A DNA stretch of 64,000 nucleotides from Kryptolebias marmoratus (lineage: Eukaryota; Chordata; Actinopteri; Cyprinodontiformes; Rivulidae). Location: positions 26,796,611 to 26,860,610 of the forward strand of contig NC_051449.1 in NCBI RefSeq assembly GCF_001649575.2, given 5' to 3'. The notes beneath the pieces were generated by a model. The model was not told the DNA's origin and searched no databases. It saw only the letters and a program-made list of their open reading frames with translations. The position numbers and the translations under genes were made by a program. This document shows positions 33,131 through 43,629 of the stretch, piece by piece. Numbering within the stretch: position 1 is the first letter of the stretch; every line of letters begins with the position of its first letter.

Positions 33131-33791
33131 AAAAATATGCCAGTTGCATTTCTATTTTTGTTCAGAAAGACTAGCAACATGTATTTTCAATCAATGAATT
33201 TTATTCTTTCTTATAAGGGTTACAAAAATACAACTAAATATTATTATATTAAAATTAATAAATCCTGTCAGAATCACATTTATGACATTTAATAATTTAT
33301 GACAACATGATGCTTAAGCTGAAATATGAAAATCTTCCCAGAGTCAGAAAAATGTATGTTTGAGATGTTCCAAACTTCAGCTACATACAATACATTCTTT
33401 TGTTCTTGTTGTTGTTTGTCAAATACTAATATAAAGTTTGGGTTTCAGGCAAAACAAATGACTGAGAGCAATTGTCCTGAAGTCTGATTCTCTGTTTACT
33501 TCATTTTGTGTAGAAACAGACCCTTTGGATGCTACATGATACTTCTTCCCTGTTGCTGCAAAGACTCTAATGTTCTTCATCTTTGTTTAGAGATCTCTAA
33601 GCTTATTCACTATGTCGGTATCCACCATCCAAAAATCAGCAACACACAAGGTTTTCTGACTCCATAATGAAGCAGAATACATTTCTAACTATATCCATGT
33701 TAAAATGTCTGCTGTTTACTTCAAGTTAGAATTTGTTTTCTTCCCAGTCTGTCAGCAGCCTTTTGAGGCAGCACATGCATGACAGATTTAA

Positions 33792-33796
<5 letters not shown>

Positions 33797-33825
<29 letters not shown>
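33797..33825. repeat. (CA)n microsatellite
   Basis: About 14 CA units, directly before the GTCTGTCCCACT start of the telomere-like repeat block. Confidence 0.9.
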
Positions 33826-34030
33826 GGTCTGTCCCACTATCTTTGCGGGGACTTTCCATTGACTTCCATACATTTCTAAAGCCTAACCCTGACCCCCACC
33901 TTAACCCTAACCATTACCAGTACATAGCTAACCCTAAACCAAACCTAAACTCAATTCACACCTTAGTCCTAAACCTAACCCCTAACCCAAAAACATATTT
34001 CTACTCGTGGGGACCAAGCTTTGGTCGCCA
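33826..34030. repeat. Interstitial telomere-like repeat block
   Basis: CTTTGCGGGGACTTTCCATT is followed by about 110 bases of degenerate CCTAACCCTAA-type motifs and then TCGTGGGGACCAAGC with TTTGGTCGCCACAAGGA. The GGGGACC-type flanks are inverted around the TAACCC-like centre. This matches a common fish minisatellite-like repeat. Confidence 0.75.
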
Positions 34031-34054
34031 CAAGGAGCAGTCAGTCCTTTTGTC

Positions 34055-34190
34055 TCTACGTAGTCCTGTAATGGACTTTCGACCTGTCCAGGGTGTACCC
34101 CACCTACTGCACAATGACCGGTGGAGAGAAGCTCCAGCTTACTTGAGACCCTTCAAGGAAAAGCAGGTACAGGAAATGGATGGATGAATA
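34055..34190 (+). repeat. GGAT-tailed fish repeat, 3' end
   Basis: CTGTAATGGACTTTCGACCT, GTCCAGGGTGTACCCCACC and GGAAATGGATGGATG form the family tail. Confidence 0.7.
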
Positions 34191-34255
34191 GCCCTTTTGA
34201 ACTGAATTGACTCCAAAAACTAACAACTTATTGATCTACATCCAGTAGTTATTTT

Positions 34256-34760
34256 CTAATTTTTTCTATCAAATTCAGGGTGATGTACAGTGTTAGTTTG
34301 GTCTACTTTGAGCAGAGCACCTTCCTCCACATGTGTCATGTCTTCTACATGGCTTGTGACATACTGCAAACATAACTTCCTATGGTTTTCTTTCAACAAT
34401 AGCTTTTTTCTTGCCACTGTTTCATAAAGGCCAAATTGGCGCTGCCAACTGTGGATCTGCAGCTCCTTCAGAGTTACCATGGCTGCTTCTCAGATTAACA
34501 CTCTCCTTGCCTGGCCTGTCAATTTAGCTGGACGGCCATGTCTAGGTAGGTTTGTTTGCTTGTTTCCATTTTCAGATAATGGAATGAACATAGCTCTGGG
34601 ACATGTTCAAAGCTTTGGATATTGTCTTTTAACCTAACCTTGCTTAAAACCTCTCAACAACTTTATCCCTGACCTGTCTGATGTGTTCCTTGGTCTTCAT
34701 GATAGTGTTTGATCAGTAATGTTCTCTTCTGATGCCTCCACTGAACAGCTGGATTTATAC
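34256..34760 (-). mobile_element. Tc1-like transposase, N-terminal part
   Basis: Minus-strand reading gives MKTKEHIRQVRDKVVERF, ISKALNMSQSYVHSII, a linker with MVTLKELQIH, and ARKKLLLKENHRKLCLQYV. These are the two helix-turn-helix halves of the paired-like domain and the start of the catalytic region in Tc1 transposases. Stops and a frameshift are present. Confidence 0.75.
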
Positions 34761-34799
34761 TTAGATTAAATTACAGGTAGACTCCATTTACTAATTTAG

Positions 34800-35235
34800 A
34801 ATTGTCTTGCAGGGCCTTCCCTGAGAAAGACCTCTGGATGGGAGCAAATATTCTTCTTGTCTATGTTGTTCAGATGAGGGTGCTTTTTCAGATTTGTAAG
34901 CTGCCCATATCAGAGGCAGTAATGCACCTCATACCATCAGCGAGGCAGGTTTTTGAACTGTGTGCTGATAATATACCAGATGGTCCCTCTCCTTTTTAGT
35001 ATGGTGGACGTGGTGTCCATGATTTCCAATAAGAATTTCAAAGTTGGATTCATCTGACCACAGAACAGTTTTCACCTTTGCCTCAGTCCATTTTGTCCAG
35101 AGAAGACAGCAGTGTTTCTGGATGGTGTTCACATAAAGGTTCTTCCTAGTATGGTAGAGCTTTAACCAGCATTTGTGGATGGCATAGTGAACTGTATTTA
35201 CAAAGAATGATTTATGAAAGTGTTGCTGAGCCTAT
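34800..35235 (-). mobile_element. Second Tc1-like transposase fragment (catalytic part)
   Basis: WTEAKVKTVLWSDESNFEIL, GNHGHHVHHTKKERDHLVYY and VQKPASLMV are the DDE-region blocks of a Tc1 subfamily. It is adjacent to, but distinct from, the N-terminal copy at 34256-34760 and lies upstream of it on the same strand. Confidence 0.75.
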
Positions 35236-35239
35236 GCTT

Positions 35240-37015
35240 TCCATAATAGAATCAGTTTGGTGTTCAATGCAGGGATGCCTGAGGGCATCCAATTTTGACT
35301 TTCAGCCTTGTTCATGGACTAGGGATGGGGGAATTAGAAAACTGTTACGAAGTCTTTTGTTTTTATACCATCACCTGGGAGTGACACGTCAAGTTGTTTT
35401 CTAACAGCCTAACTTTTCCAGTTGGGGTGCTTTTTTAATGCAACACCACTGACTACCCCTCCCAAAAGAAGATTGAAAGAAAAAAAGTCTACATGTCTCA
35501 ATGTCGCATACAGAGATTTTTCCATATTCTTGAAACCTTATGATGATGTTATGAACTGCAGATTCATGATGGGATATTCAAACTCTAATTTTCTATTTAG
35601 GAACATTATTTTCAAATTATGTCAATATTTTTAGGTTAAGTTGTCCACAGCCTGGTGAACGTCTACTCATCTTTACTTCTGAGAGATTCAGCCTCTCTAA
35701 AATATTCTTTTAATATTCAGTCTTCTTACTGACCTGTTGCCAATTAAATATTTTTTTTTATTTTTTGCAAAATGCTCCTCTATTGGTGTTTCTAATTAAT
35801 ACCATTTACTTTTGCTGACTTTTGTTTCCCCTAGCCTGATGTTTTTGAGATGTGTGCTCCCATTAAATTAAAAATTACCTTTTTTTAGTTTTATTTTTTG
35901 TATATTTTCCTTTAAAACATTGAATATGTTTACTGTCTTCCACTGTGAATACAATTCTGTACACCTTTGAATCTACTGAAAAAAGAAAAAATAAACAAAA
36001 AATGATTTTAAAATGATTATGAACAATAAGAACAGTGACAAGCTTTTTAGAAGTAAAACAAGTACAGAGATCAAGTGAACACATAACTTTTTTTGAAGAC
36101 AGAAAATTATTGAGCTGATCTTTTTCCATTTTCAGAAGTTCTGACCTTTGAACAGTAAAGCCTTGGTCAACTTATAACAGACAGACTCTTTTTAAGATGA
36201 GTGTAATCTGGTAACATGTTTCTTTCTGATGTTGTAGGAACTTAACTAAGAGTTTGAGGATTTAAAAAAAGTCAAAGTTAAAATCTCTTTGTCTCTCCTG
36301 GGAGGAATTAGCATTGGACAGAGGGATTACACTACACAGACATATCATTAAAAGGTTAATAAATACAGAAATAAATTAATAAAATCATCAAAAACCTGCT
36401 GCAACACATGATCCAACCTCTGAGTACCTTATTGAAGAACTAAACTAATTAATTAGGAAATAGTTATTATATTCATAGTATAATTAGTTATCTTATTTAT
36501 AGCATACTAAACAGCAGTAACTTTAAAGCCTGTTTTTAACGTTTAAAAGGAGCTTTTGCTTCGTCTGCTGAGTCACCATCTACTTCAGTTTGCTGGCTGA
36601 AGGACATCTCATCAATGGTCAGGGTGCACAGCTGGAAACATCTGGTGATTATTGAGTCATCACTTTCAGAATATTCAGCCTGGTGATCCGTCGACAGATT
36701 CTAACCCCCTGTTAAATGAAAATAAACTGATTTTAGATGGGATTATAGTCACTGTTGATTTCCTGATACCTTATAAGTTCTATCATCTGCATATTTAAAA
36801 ATGGATTTATACAAAACTTTAAATACAATATTTTAAAAAACTTGTAAAAAGTTTATTTCAGTTTTGCCACAGTTTAGCCTATGCCACAGTTGAGTGGCAT
36901 AGGCTACAGGGTCATTTGAATATGTTTTGTATAGGAGAAGGATCACAATAATTAATATTTATACACTGAATAGATATGTAATATAATAAACTGAGACATA
37001 GACCAACCTGCAAGT
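35240..37015. other. No gene seen
   Basis: AT-rich sequence. ORFs are short and unconvincing, and no recognised element was found. Confidence 0.45.
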
Positions 37016-38645
37016 GATTCCAGCTTTGAGCTCCTCAGATGTCCTCTCTAACTGTGTCTATATATCTCCTTTTTGGCCTTCCTCTTTGTCTTTTTCCTGG
37101 CAGCTTTATCTCTAACATTCTTCTACCAATATACCCACTGTCCCTTCTCTGCACATGTCCAAACCATATCAGTCTGGCCTCTTTAACTTTATTTCCCAGT
37201 CGTTCAACCTGTTCTCACTACTGTCTTGTTAACCTTTCCTTTGCTCTTTGTTGCCACCCTTTTGTCAGAAATCACTCCTGAAACTTTTCCCCATCCACAG
37301 CTCACAAATTATCACCTCTTGTCTAAGTCTAGCTTCCACAACAATCTCCCAGATCTTCATTGTGTGGGTCATCAACTTAATTCCCCTGAGTTGCTATAAC
37401 TCTGTACATCACCTTTGTTCTTAACAATTGGAACCAGCAAACTTCTCCTTTGTTCCTCAGGCATTTCTTCACTCTCTAAAATGCTATTGAATATTCGAGT
37501 CAACAATCTCACTGCAATCTCTTCTAGGTATTTCCATACCTCCACTGGTATATCATCAGGTCCAATTGCCTTCCCCTTCTTCAGCCTCTTCAAAGCTGTC
37601 CAAACTTCATCCTTACTATTCTTTTCCACTTCCTGTTCCACATTTTCTATGACCTTTACTCTTCTTTCCCTTTCATTTTTTTCATTCATTAACTCCTCTT
37701 AGTACTCCTTCCATCTTCTCATCACACTGTCCTCACTTGTTAGAACTTTACCATTTCTATCTTTAACAAGCCTAACCTGCTGCACATCCTTTCCAGCCTG
37801 GTCACTCTGTCTTGCCAGTCGATACAAGTCCTTCTCTCCTTTCTTAGTGTCAAGCCTCTTGTACAACTCTGTTTTGCCATTGCTACCTCCTTCTTTGCTC
37901 TGTGTTGCATCTCCCTATATTCCTGTCTACTCTCTTCAGCTCTTTGCTGTCCCATTTCCTCCTGGCTAACATTTTCCTCTGGATAGCTTCCTGTGCTTTA
38001 CTATTTCACCACCAAGTTTCCTTATCATCTTTTCTCTGTCCAGATGACCCAACAAGTACCTTCCTACCTGTCTCCCTAATCACCGTGGCTGTAGTAGCCT
38101 AGTCATCTGGAAGCTCTTGCTTACCACCCAGAGCCTTTAACAGTTCCTCTCTGAACTCTTTACAACATTCTTCCTTCTTCAACTTCCATTTGGTTCTCTT
38201 CTTTGCCTTTACTCTTTTCCTCTCCTTCACTACAACAGTCATCCTACACACCACCATTCCATGCAGTCTGGCCAGGCTCTCCCCTGCCACAACCTTAGAG
38301 TCCACAATCTCCATCATGTTACCTCTTCTACACAGAATGTAGTCTACCTTCATACTCCTGTCTCCACTCTGAGAGGTCACCCTGTGTTCCTCCCTCTTTT
38401 GGAAATAGGTGTTAACTAGAACTATTTCCATCCATTTGGCAAAATCCACTACCATCTGTCTTTCCAGGTTCTTTTCCTTGACACTAAACCCACCCATCAC
38501 TTCCTCATATCGTCTGTTTCCTTCACTAACATGTCCATTCAGATCTAATCCAGTCACTCTCTCCTCCCTGGGAATACTCTCTTCATCCCAGAATTTCTCT
38601 TTCTCTTCTATACCTCACATCAAACTGGAGGAAAATAACCACTAA
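37016..38645 (-). mobile_element. RTE-type LINE, internally deleted
   Basis: From right to left on the minus strand: an AP-endonuclease part (38099-38557; MKVDYILCRRGNMMEIVDSK), a linker, the first part of the reverse transcriptase (37372-37689; KRLKKGKAIGPDDIPVEVWK, ILESEEMPEEQRRSLLVPI), then a jump to the C-terminus (37016-37200; RLIWFGHVQRRDSGYIGRRM, LPGKRQRGRPKRRYID). The catalytic YADD core is absent, so it is dead. Confidence 0.85.
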
Positions 38646-38679
38646 CAACATTCTGTCTCCCACCTGCAATTGAATTTTG

Positions 38680-39600
38680 AACTTTTTTACAGACAGACCA
38701 TAAGTGGTGAGAGTAGGAGGTAGATTCTCCTCTGACCTTATGATCAGCACAGAATCACCACAGGGCTGAGTTCTTAGCCCTTAACTCTTCACCCTGTACA
38801 CCAATGACTGTTTCCACCCAAAACAACACTGTCATAATCCAGTGTGCTGATGACACAACATTTCTGGGCCTCATAAAAGGTGGGGATAAGTCTTCATATA
38901 GGGACTTGGTGAAAAACATCACTGTCTATGAAGAAGAGAATGACTTCCTCATAAATGTAGACAAAACGTGAAACATAGTGATTTCATCAGACACACCCAG
39001 CCTCTGCACCCTCTCTAAATCAATGGGACAGAAGTGAAGAGCGCGAACAGCAACAAGTTCCTTGGCCTTCAAGTGACTCTAAGCTGGACCATAAATACCA
39101 CAGCCATAGTGGCAAAAGCCCAGCAGTGGCTCTAGTTCATGAGGCTACTCAGGAAGGGAGGAGTGAGTAGTCACCTCGTCACTCAGGTCTACAGAGGACT
39201 GGCGAAGAGCATCCTCACTGCTAGAATAACTGCCTGGAAATATGGAAATATTACCCAGACAGAGAAGAAACGTTCTCCAAAGAGTCATTAAGTCTGCAGA
39301 GAGGAGTATTAGGATTGATCTTCGATCAGCAGTCTTCATATAACACAACACTGTAAGAAAAAAGAGCACAAAACATTATCAAAGACAACAGCCATTCACG
39401 TCACGAGGCTTACCTGGTGGGGCTCTTTGAGGACACCAGGACCGAGGAGACATTGGGACAGACCACTACAAAAGATCCTTCCTTCCCACAGCCATCAGCA
39501 TCTATAACAACTCTTTAACAGAAACAGGTTAATGAGCTACAACAACATTTAATTTCCCTTTGGGATTAATAAAGTATTTTGAATAGAATGGAATGGAATT
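38680..39600 (+). mobile_element. CR1/L2-superclade LINE, RT C-terminal part, with H3-like segment
   Basis: Plus-strand blocks include LFTLYTNDC, NKFLGLQVTLSWTINTTAIV, LRKGGVSSHLVTQVYRGLAK and RAQNIIKDNSHSRH. At 39405-39438 the sequence becomes identical in coding sense to the histone H3 C-terminus (EAYLVGLFEDT), then returns to a LINE tail with YKRSFLPTAISIYNNSL in another frame and a GGGATTAATAAAGTATTTTG end. It finishes in a (GAACT)n run. Many stops are present. Confidence 0.75.
39405..39438 (+). pseudogene. Histone H3 C-terminal fragment inside a LINE
   Basis: The 34 bases starting GAGGCTTACCTGGTGGGGCT encode EAYLVGLFEDT, the H3 alpha-3 helix region, ending at GACACCA. The junction on the right is the same as in the H3 pseudogene at 57001-57317. 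The frame is continuous with RAQNIIKDNSHSRH of the upstream LINE. Confidence 0.65.
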
Positions 39601-39654
39601 GAACTGAACTGAACTGAACTGAATTGAATTGAAATTTATTGAACTGAATATTAC

Positions 39655-40030
39655 ATGAACTGTGAACAGAACGAAACTCTCAGTAAGTAATCACTGGATG
39701 TACATTTACAACTGATTAGCTTTTGGAGCCAACCCAAATTCTGAAAGCCACAACAGCTATTAGATGTGAACAAACAAAAGTAGTTCAGACTTTACAGATA
39801 TAGATTTGATGTGGTAGTAGCTCAGAGTCATTCCCAACACATACTCTGAGCACTACACATTGTGCAACATGTTTGTTGAAAACTTTGGCCTTAAATGTTA
39901 AAATAAACACTGCTTGTCTGTTAGCAAAATATCTCATGAACCACTGAACAGATTTTAGTGACATTTTCAAGAAAAAAAAGAAATCATTGGCTGTACAAAT
40001 CCAATTCATTACCATTTTTTTGTCAAGGGG
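39655..40030 (+). repeat. Dispersed repeat copy (ATATCTCATGAACC family)
   Basis: CACTGGATGTACATTTACAA, GATTAGCTTTTGGAGCCAAC, then GTGGTAGTAGCTCAGAGTCA and AAAATATCTCATGAACCACT. Confidence 0.75.
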
Positions 40031-40720
40031 CCAAAATTAAAAACCTGATCAAGCATCAAGATTTGTATCACTAGCTGTTTTTGTGTTTTATTGGTTTCCA
40101 ATGAAAACAACAAAAAATAAATAAAACTCAAGAAAAATCCTAACATGACAGCTACAAACATTTCACCCTAAAATTATAAAAAGAACAAAAAAGATAATCT
40201 GGATAAAATGACTTAAGTTCACTGTAGGTGTGATGTCTAACAGTCCTGTCTTGAGTGGCTGGAAACTCTCAAGACATTGGAGTGAAACTCCTTTGTGTGT
40301 GTATTTAAAAAAAAATTATCACAGAGAAAAGTTGCTCACACTGATGAACACATAGATTTTACATTTCTTGTGTGAAAAGGGGAGGGAGCTTGTGAATGGC
40401 ACAATCCAATTAACCTCCAACGTTTAAATCCACCCTTATGTATAATGGATTAATGAGAAGTTCAAACTTTTTTTCTCATCTTCAAAGTTGACGAATCACC
40501 TAGTGAACACTGCATTAAGTCTGTCTGTTTATAAACAAACTAGGCAGTGACAGAGATTCTCCATCCTATCTGTTTCAGCTGCAGCAGGAGGCTGCTGGAG
40601 TGCAAGGGAAGCTGCTCTTGCACAACTTGAGGGATGTGCCACATGGTCCTAGTGCTTGGCATTTCTGTCTAAACTGCTGCCTCAGAGGATTTAAAGTGTC
40701 TTTGTTTTTTTTTCCTTTAG

Positions 40721-40805
40721 AACTGGTGTAAATGTGAGCCCAGATACAGAGATGTCAGCCTCTTCCAGTTAGCAACCACCATGCAAAGATGAGGATTTAA
40801 AACAG
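40721..40805 (+). other. Exon-like block, probably untranslated
   Basis: An 85-nt segment lies between a strong acceptor (TGTTTTTTTTTCCTTTAG) and a strong donor (AAACAG|GTGAGT). All frames are short or stopped, so it would be a 5' UTR exon. It lies 16 kb downstream of the CpG-rich exon at 24640-24868 on the same strand and could belong to the same transcript. Confidence 0.35.
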
Positions 40806-41169
40806 GTGAGTGAGCATGGAGTTTCTTTTTAAAACTTGGCCACATTCTTCCAACTGTTAACCACCCTGAAGCTCTCAAAAAAGAGAGAAAGACAAAGAGA
40901 GGTAGAGAAGCTCTTGTAACTTCGAGTCAATTTGGCCCGAAGTTCCACAGGAGGGTTAAAAATATATTCTGAATAGTTATGTGGAAATGTTATGAGCAAT
41001 TTATACCCTAGCTCTTGTAGATAATTCTTTGAATGACCTCAGTTTAGAGAACTACACTTACCAGCCACTTTATTAGGTCCTCTTGTTCAACTATCTGTTA
41101 TTACAATTAGCCCATCACATGGCAGCAACTCAACAACTTTAGGCATGTAGACAAGGTGAAGACGACTTG

Positions 41170-42055
41170 CTAGTGTAGATTCTCAGTCATCCAATCATCA
41201 AAAAAAAGGTTAAAGAACAAACACAACTGGACTTCTGTTATGTAATTGAAAATGTTAAGTTTCTGATCCAAGGTGTCACAGCTCCACTGTTCCTGCCACG
41301 CCTCCTGCTCTCAGTCATGCATCAGCTCAGTAACTTTCTATAGTTCCACAGTTTCTCACACCACGCCCATGTTACCATGCCAACATAATCACAGCCATTA
41401 GCTATACCTGCCCATGCCAGTATTTAAGCCCATAGCTCACAGTCTCGAATTGCCAGATTATTGAACGGTCTTGACCAAGTAGATGTCCAGCGTTTTTCCA
41501 CAGTTCCTGCCTGACTCCAAGTTCACAGACCCATGCCTGACCTTCGACCCACGAGCCTTGCCTTCTCCTTGCCGGATACCTCCCTGGACTCTGACACACG
41601 GTAACCAACCTCGCTTCTCGTTTCTGGACCTCGCCTTTTAGATTACCCGATTCTGGATTTGGCTGCAAACCTTGGATTCACTGGTGTTCACCTCGTCTGG
41701 CCCTGGACTCTCCTTCTCGCCTCAATCCCTATCTGACCATCCCAGCTGCACTCAACCGCCAGTCCCCGACAGTCTTACCTGTTCTGGTCCAGCTCCCAAG
41801 CCACAACGTGAGTGCAGAGTCCAGTTTCTATAATCCAGTTTGCCAAACGTCTACAATAAACATCTCAAAAATTTGTCTTTGTCTGCGCGTTCTGAATCCT
41901 GCCAAGCCAAACCTTGTCACAAGGAGCTTTATCAAAGTTTGAACTCCTCACTATATGCTTTTTGATTTGATAAAGCTCCTTGGATGAAAAGCCAAAACAT
42001 CTTCAACTACAGCCTAGAAGTCCAGTTGTTTTTGTTTTTTAACCTTTTTTGGGGA
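41170..42055. mobile_element. Penelope-like terminal repeats nested in the Tc1 element
   Basis: AAAAAAAGGTTAAAGAACAA with ACACAACTGGACTTCT (41198-41233) is inverted at 42016-42050. TAGATTCTCAGTCATCC at the left and GATGAAAAGCCAAAACATC with AGTCCAGTTG at the right are hallmarks of fish Penelope-like element ends. A short palindrome at 41941-41984 (AAGGAGCTTTATCAAA) lies inside. Confidence 0.55.
41274..41939 (+). mobile_element. Solo LTR, 666 bp, 5-bp duplication CAAGG
   Basis: It begins TGTCACAG and ends CCTTGTCA, flanked by CAAGG on both sides (41269-41273 and 41940-41944). It has a TATTTAAG box near 41420 and CAATAAACATC near the 3' end. It is innermost in the 41.0-42.4 kb stack, so the youngest of the three layers. 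Confidence 0.9.
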
Positions 42056-42399
42056 AAAAAGGGACTTAAATAATGGGACTCTGTAAACCCTCTAATATAT
42101 AAAAATTGTTGGGGTGAAAATCACAGAAGGTCAGCAATTTCTGAAATACTCAGACCAGCCTCTCTGGCATCAACAACCACATTCCACATTTAAAGTCACT
42201 TAAATCTCTTTTCTTCCCCATTCTGATGTCCTGTTTGAATTTCAGTAAGTTGTCTTCACCACATCTACATTCCTAAATACATTAAATTGCTGCTATGTGA
42301 TTGGCTGATTAGCTATTGTGTTAGAAAGCAATTGAACAAGTGTACCTAATAAAGTGGCTGGTGAGTGTAGAGTTTAATTACAAAGGACTGAAGGGCTAA

Positions 42400-43230
42400 T
42401 GTTTAGTGTAAATGTAGCTAAAACCAAAGTGGATTACAGGGATGGGAATCTTTAGGCACAATGGCACAATTTTGATTTAGATGGCTGCAATGCTATTTTA
42501 ACATGAATATCAATGCATTTGGGATATCTCAAAACCCTAAAGAGTTTCAGTGATAAAGCTAATTTATTGATGTGAAAACACACCTTTACTGCAAAATGTT
42601 TTTATTACAGGAATCCGCAGTCACTCTGCCAGGTTAAACAGCACTGTTTAGCAACTAGTCTGCTGACTGTGGCAGCACAGATTAATCCATGTTTAACAAA
42701 ATTAATTTTTTAACTTTTAAAAATCAATCCAAAATTTTTCATGTCTGTGATGTGAAGCATCTAAAAATGTTTTACCCCCTACATGTAGGGGATTTCTGCC
42801 ATTTTAAACAGGTACAATCTCAAAAATCTCATAGCATTATTTATAAAACTTTACACTTCTATCAATTTCACATTACATGGTTATTTGCATATAATTCTGT
42901 GGTTATGTTCAAGTGTAAATAGTGGCAGCAGCAGCAAGATGTAGCACTTTTGATGCAGTCTGTATGTTTCTACTAAAATAATGAAATAATGCAAAGCTGA
43001 CAGCAATGTAAAAGTTTAAATAGTGTTTTAAATTAAAAATCTTATTTTGGAAGTGAGTCTGCTTTGACGGTACTGATGAGCTAATAATGGATTGTCTGTT
43101 CAAACCCACTATCAAACAGTATGTTTTTAAACAATTCCCATCTTCAAACGTTTCTTGAGATTCATCTAAGCTATGTAACAAAAAAAACTATTATCAGCTT
43201 TGTGTTATATACTGCAATAAATATTTAACT
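42400..43230. other. No gene seen
   Basis: AT-rich sequence without recognisable coding or repeat structure. Confidence 0.4.
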
Positions 43231-43234
43231 GAAA

Positions 43235-43625
43235 GGTCAAGGCAGATGATAATGTTTTTGCCTATGTTTGTGTATGCGTGTGTAAATGTGTGCATGAGTG
43301 CATTTGTGTTTCTGTCTGTTATAAAAACATCTCATGGACCACTTGATGAATTTTATTGAAATGTGGAGAAAGTAATCATTAGATGTGCAAACAACTGATT
43401 GTTTTTTGGAATCAACCTTATTCAAGAAGGCTGCTACAGCCAGGTGACTTTAGAAAACACAAAACTGGCTATGACTCAGTCAGTTTTACAGATATTGAAC
43501 TAATAATTCTTGTGGTAGTAGCAGCTGAGCGCCATCCCCAACACATACTCAAAGCATGAGATTTTGCAATATGGATGACATGACACATAACCTTTTTTCA
43601 AGGTTCCACCAAAACAACTTAAACT
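43235..43625 (+). repeat. Dispersed repeat copy (ATATCTCATGAACC family)
   Basis: AAAACATCTCATGGACCACT, GAATTTTATTGAAATGTGGA, then CAGTCAGTTTTACAGATATT and CATCCCCAACACATACTC. Confidence 0.75.
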
Positions 43626-43629
43626 TTGG

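Larger units (their letters stand above)
41055..42370. mobile_element. Tc1-type element, deleted, carrying nested insertions
   Basis: The left end CCAGCCACTTTATTAGGTCC and right end GTACCTAATAAAGTGGCTGG are inverted, the termini of a very widespread Tc1-family transposon. The right part (42080-42250) keeps a recognisable piece of it in reverse. The centre is replaced by Penelope-like and LTR sequence. Confidence 0.75.

Noticed and set aside
33843..34187. 114-codon plus-strand ORF
   Set aside because: Translation of telomere-like TAACCC motifs and a GGAT-type repeat tail.
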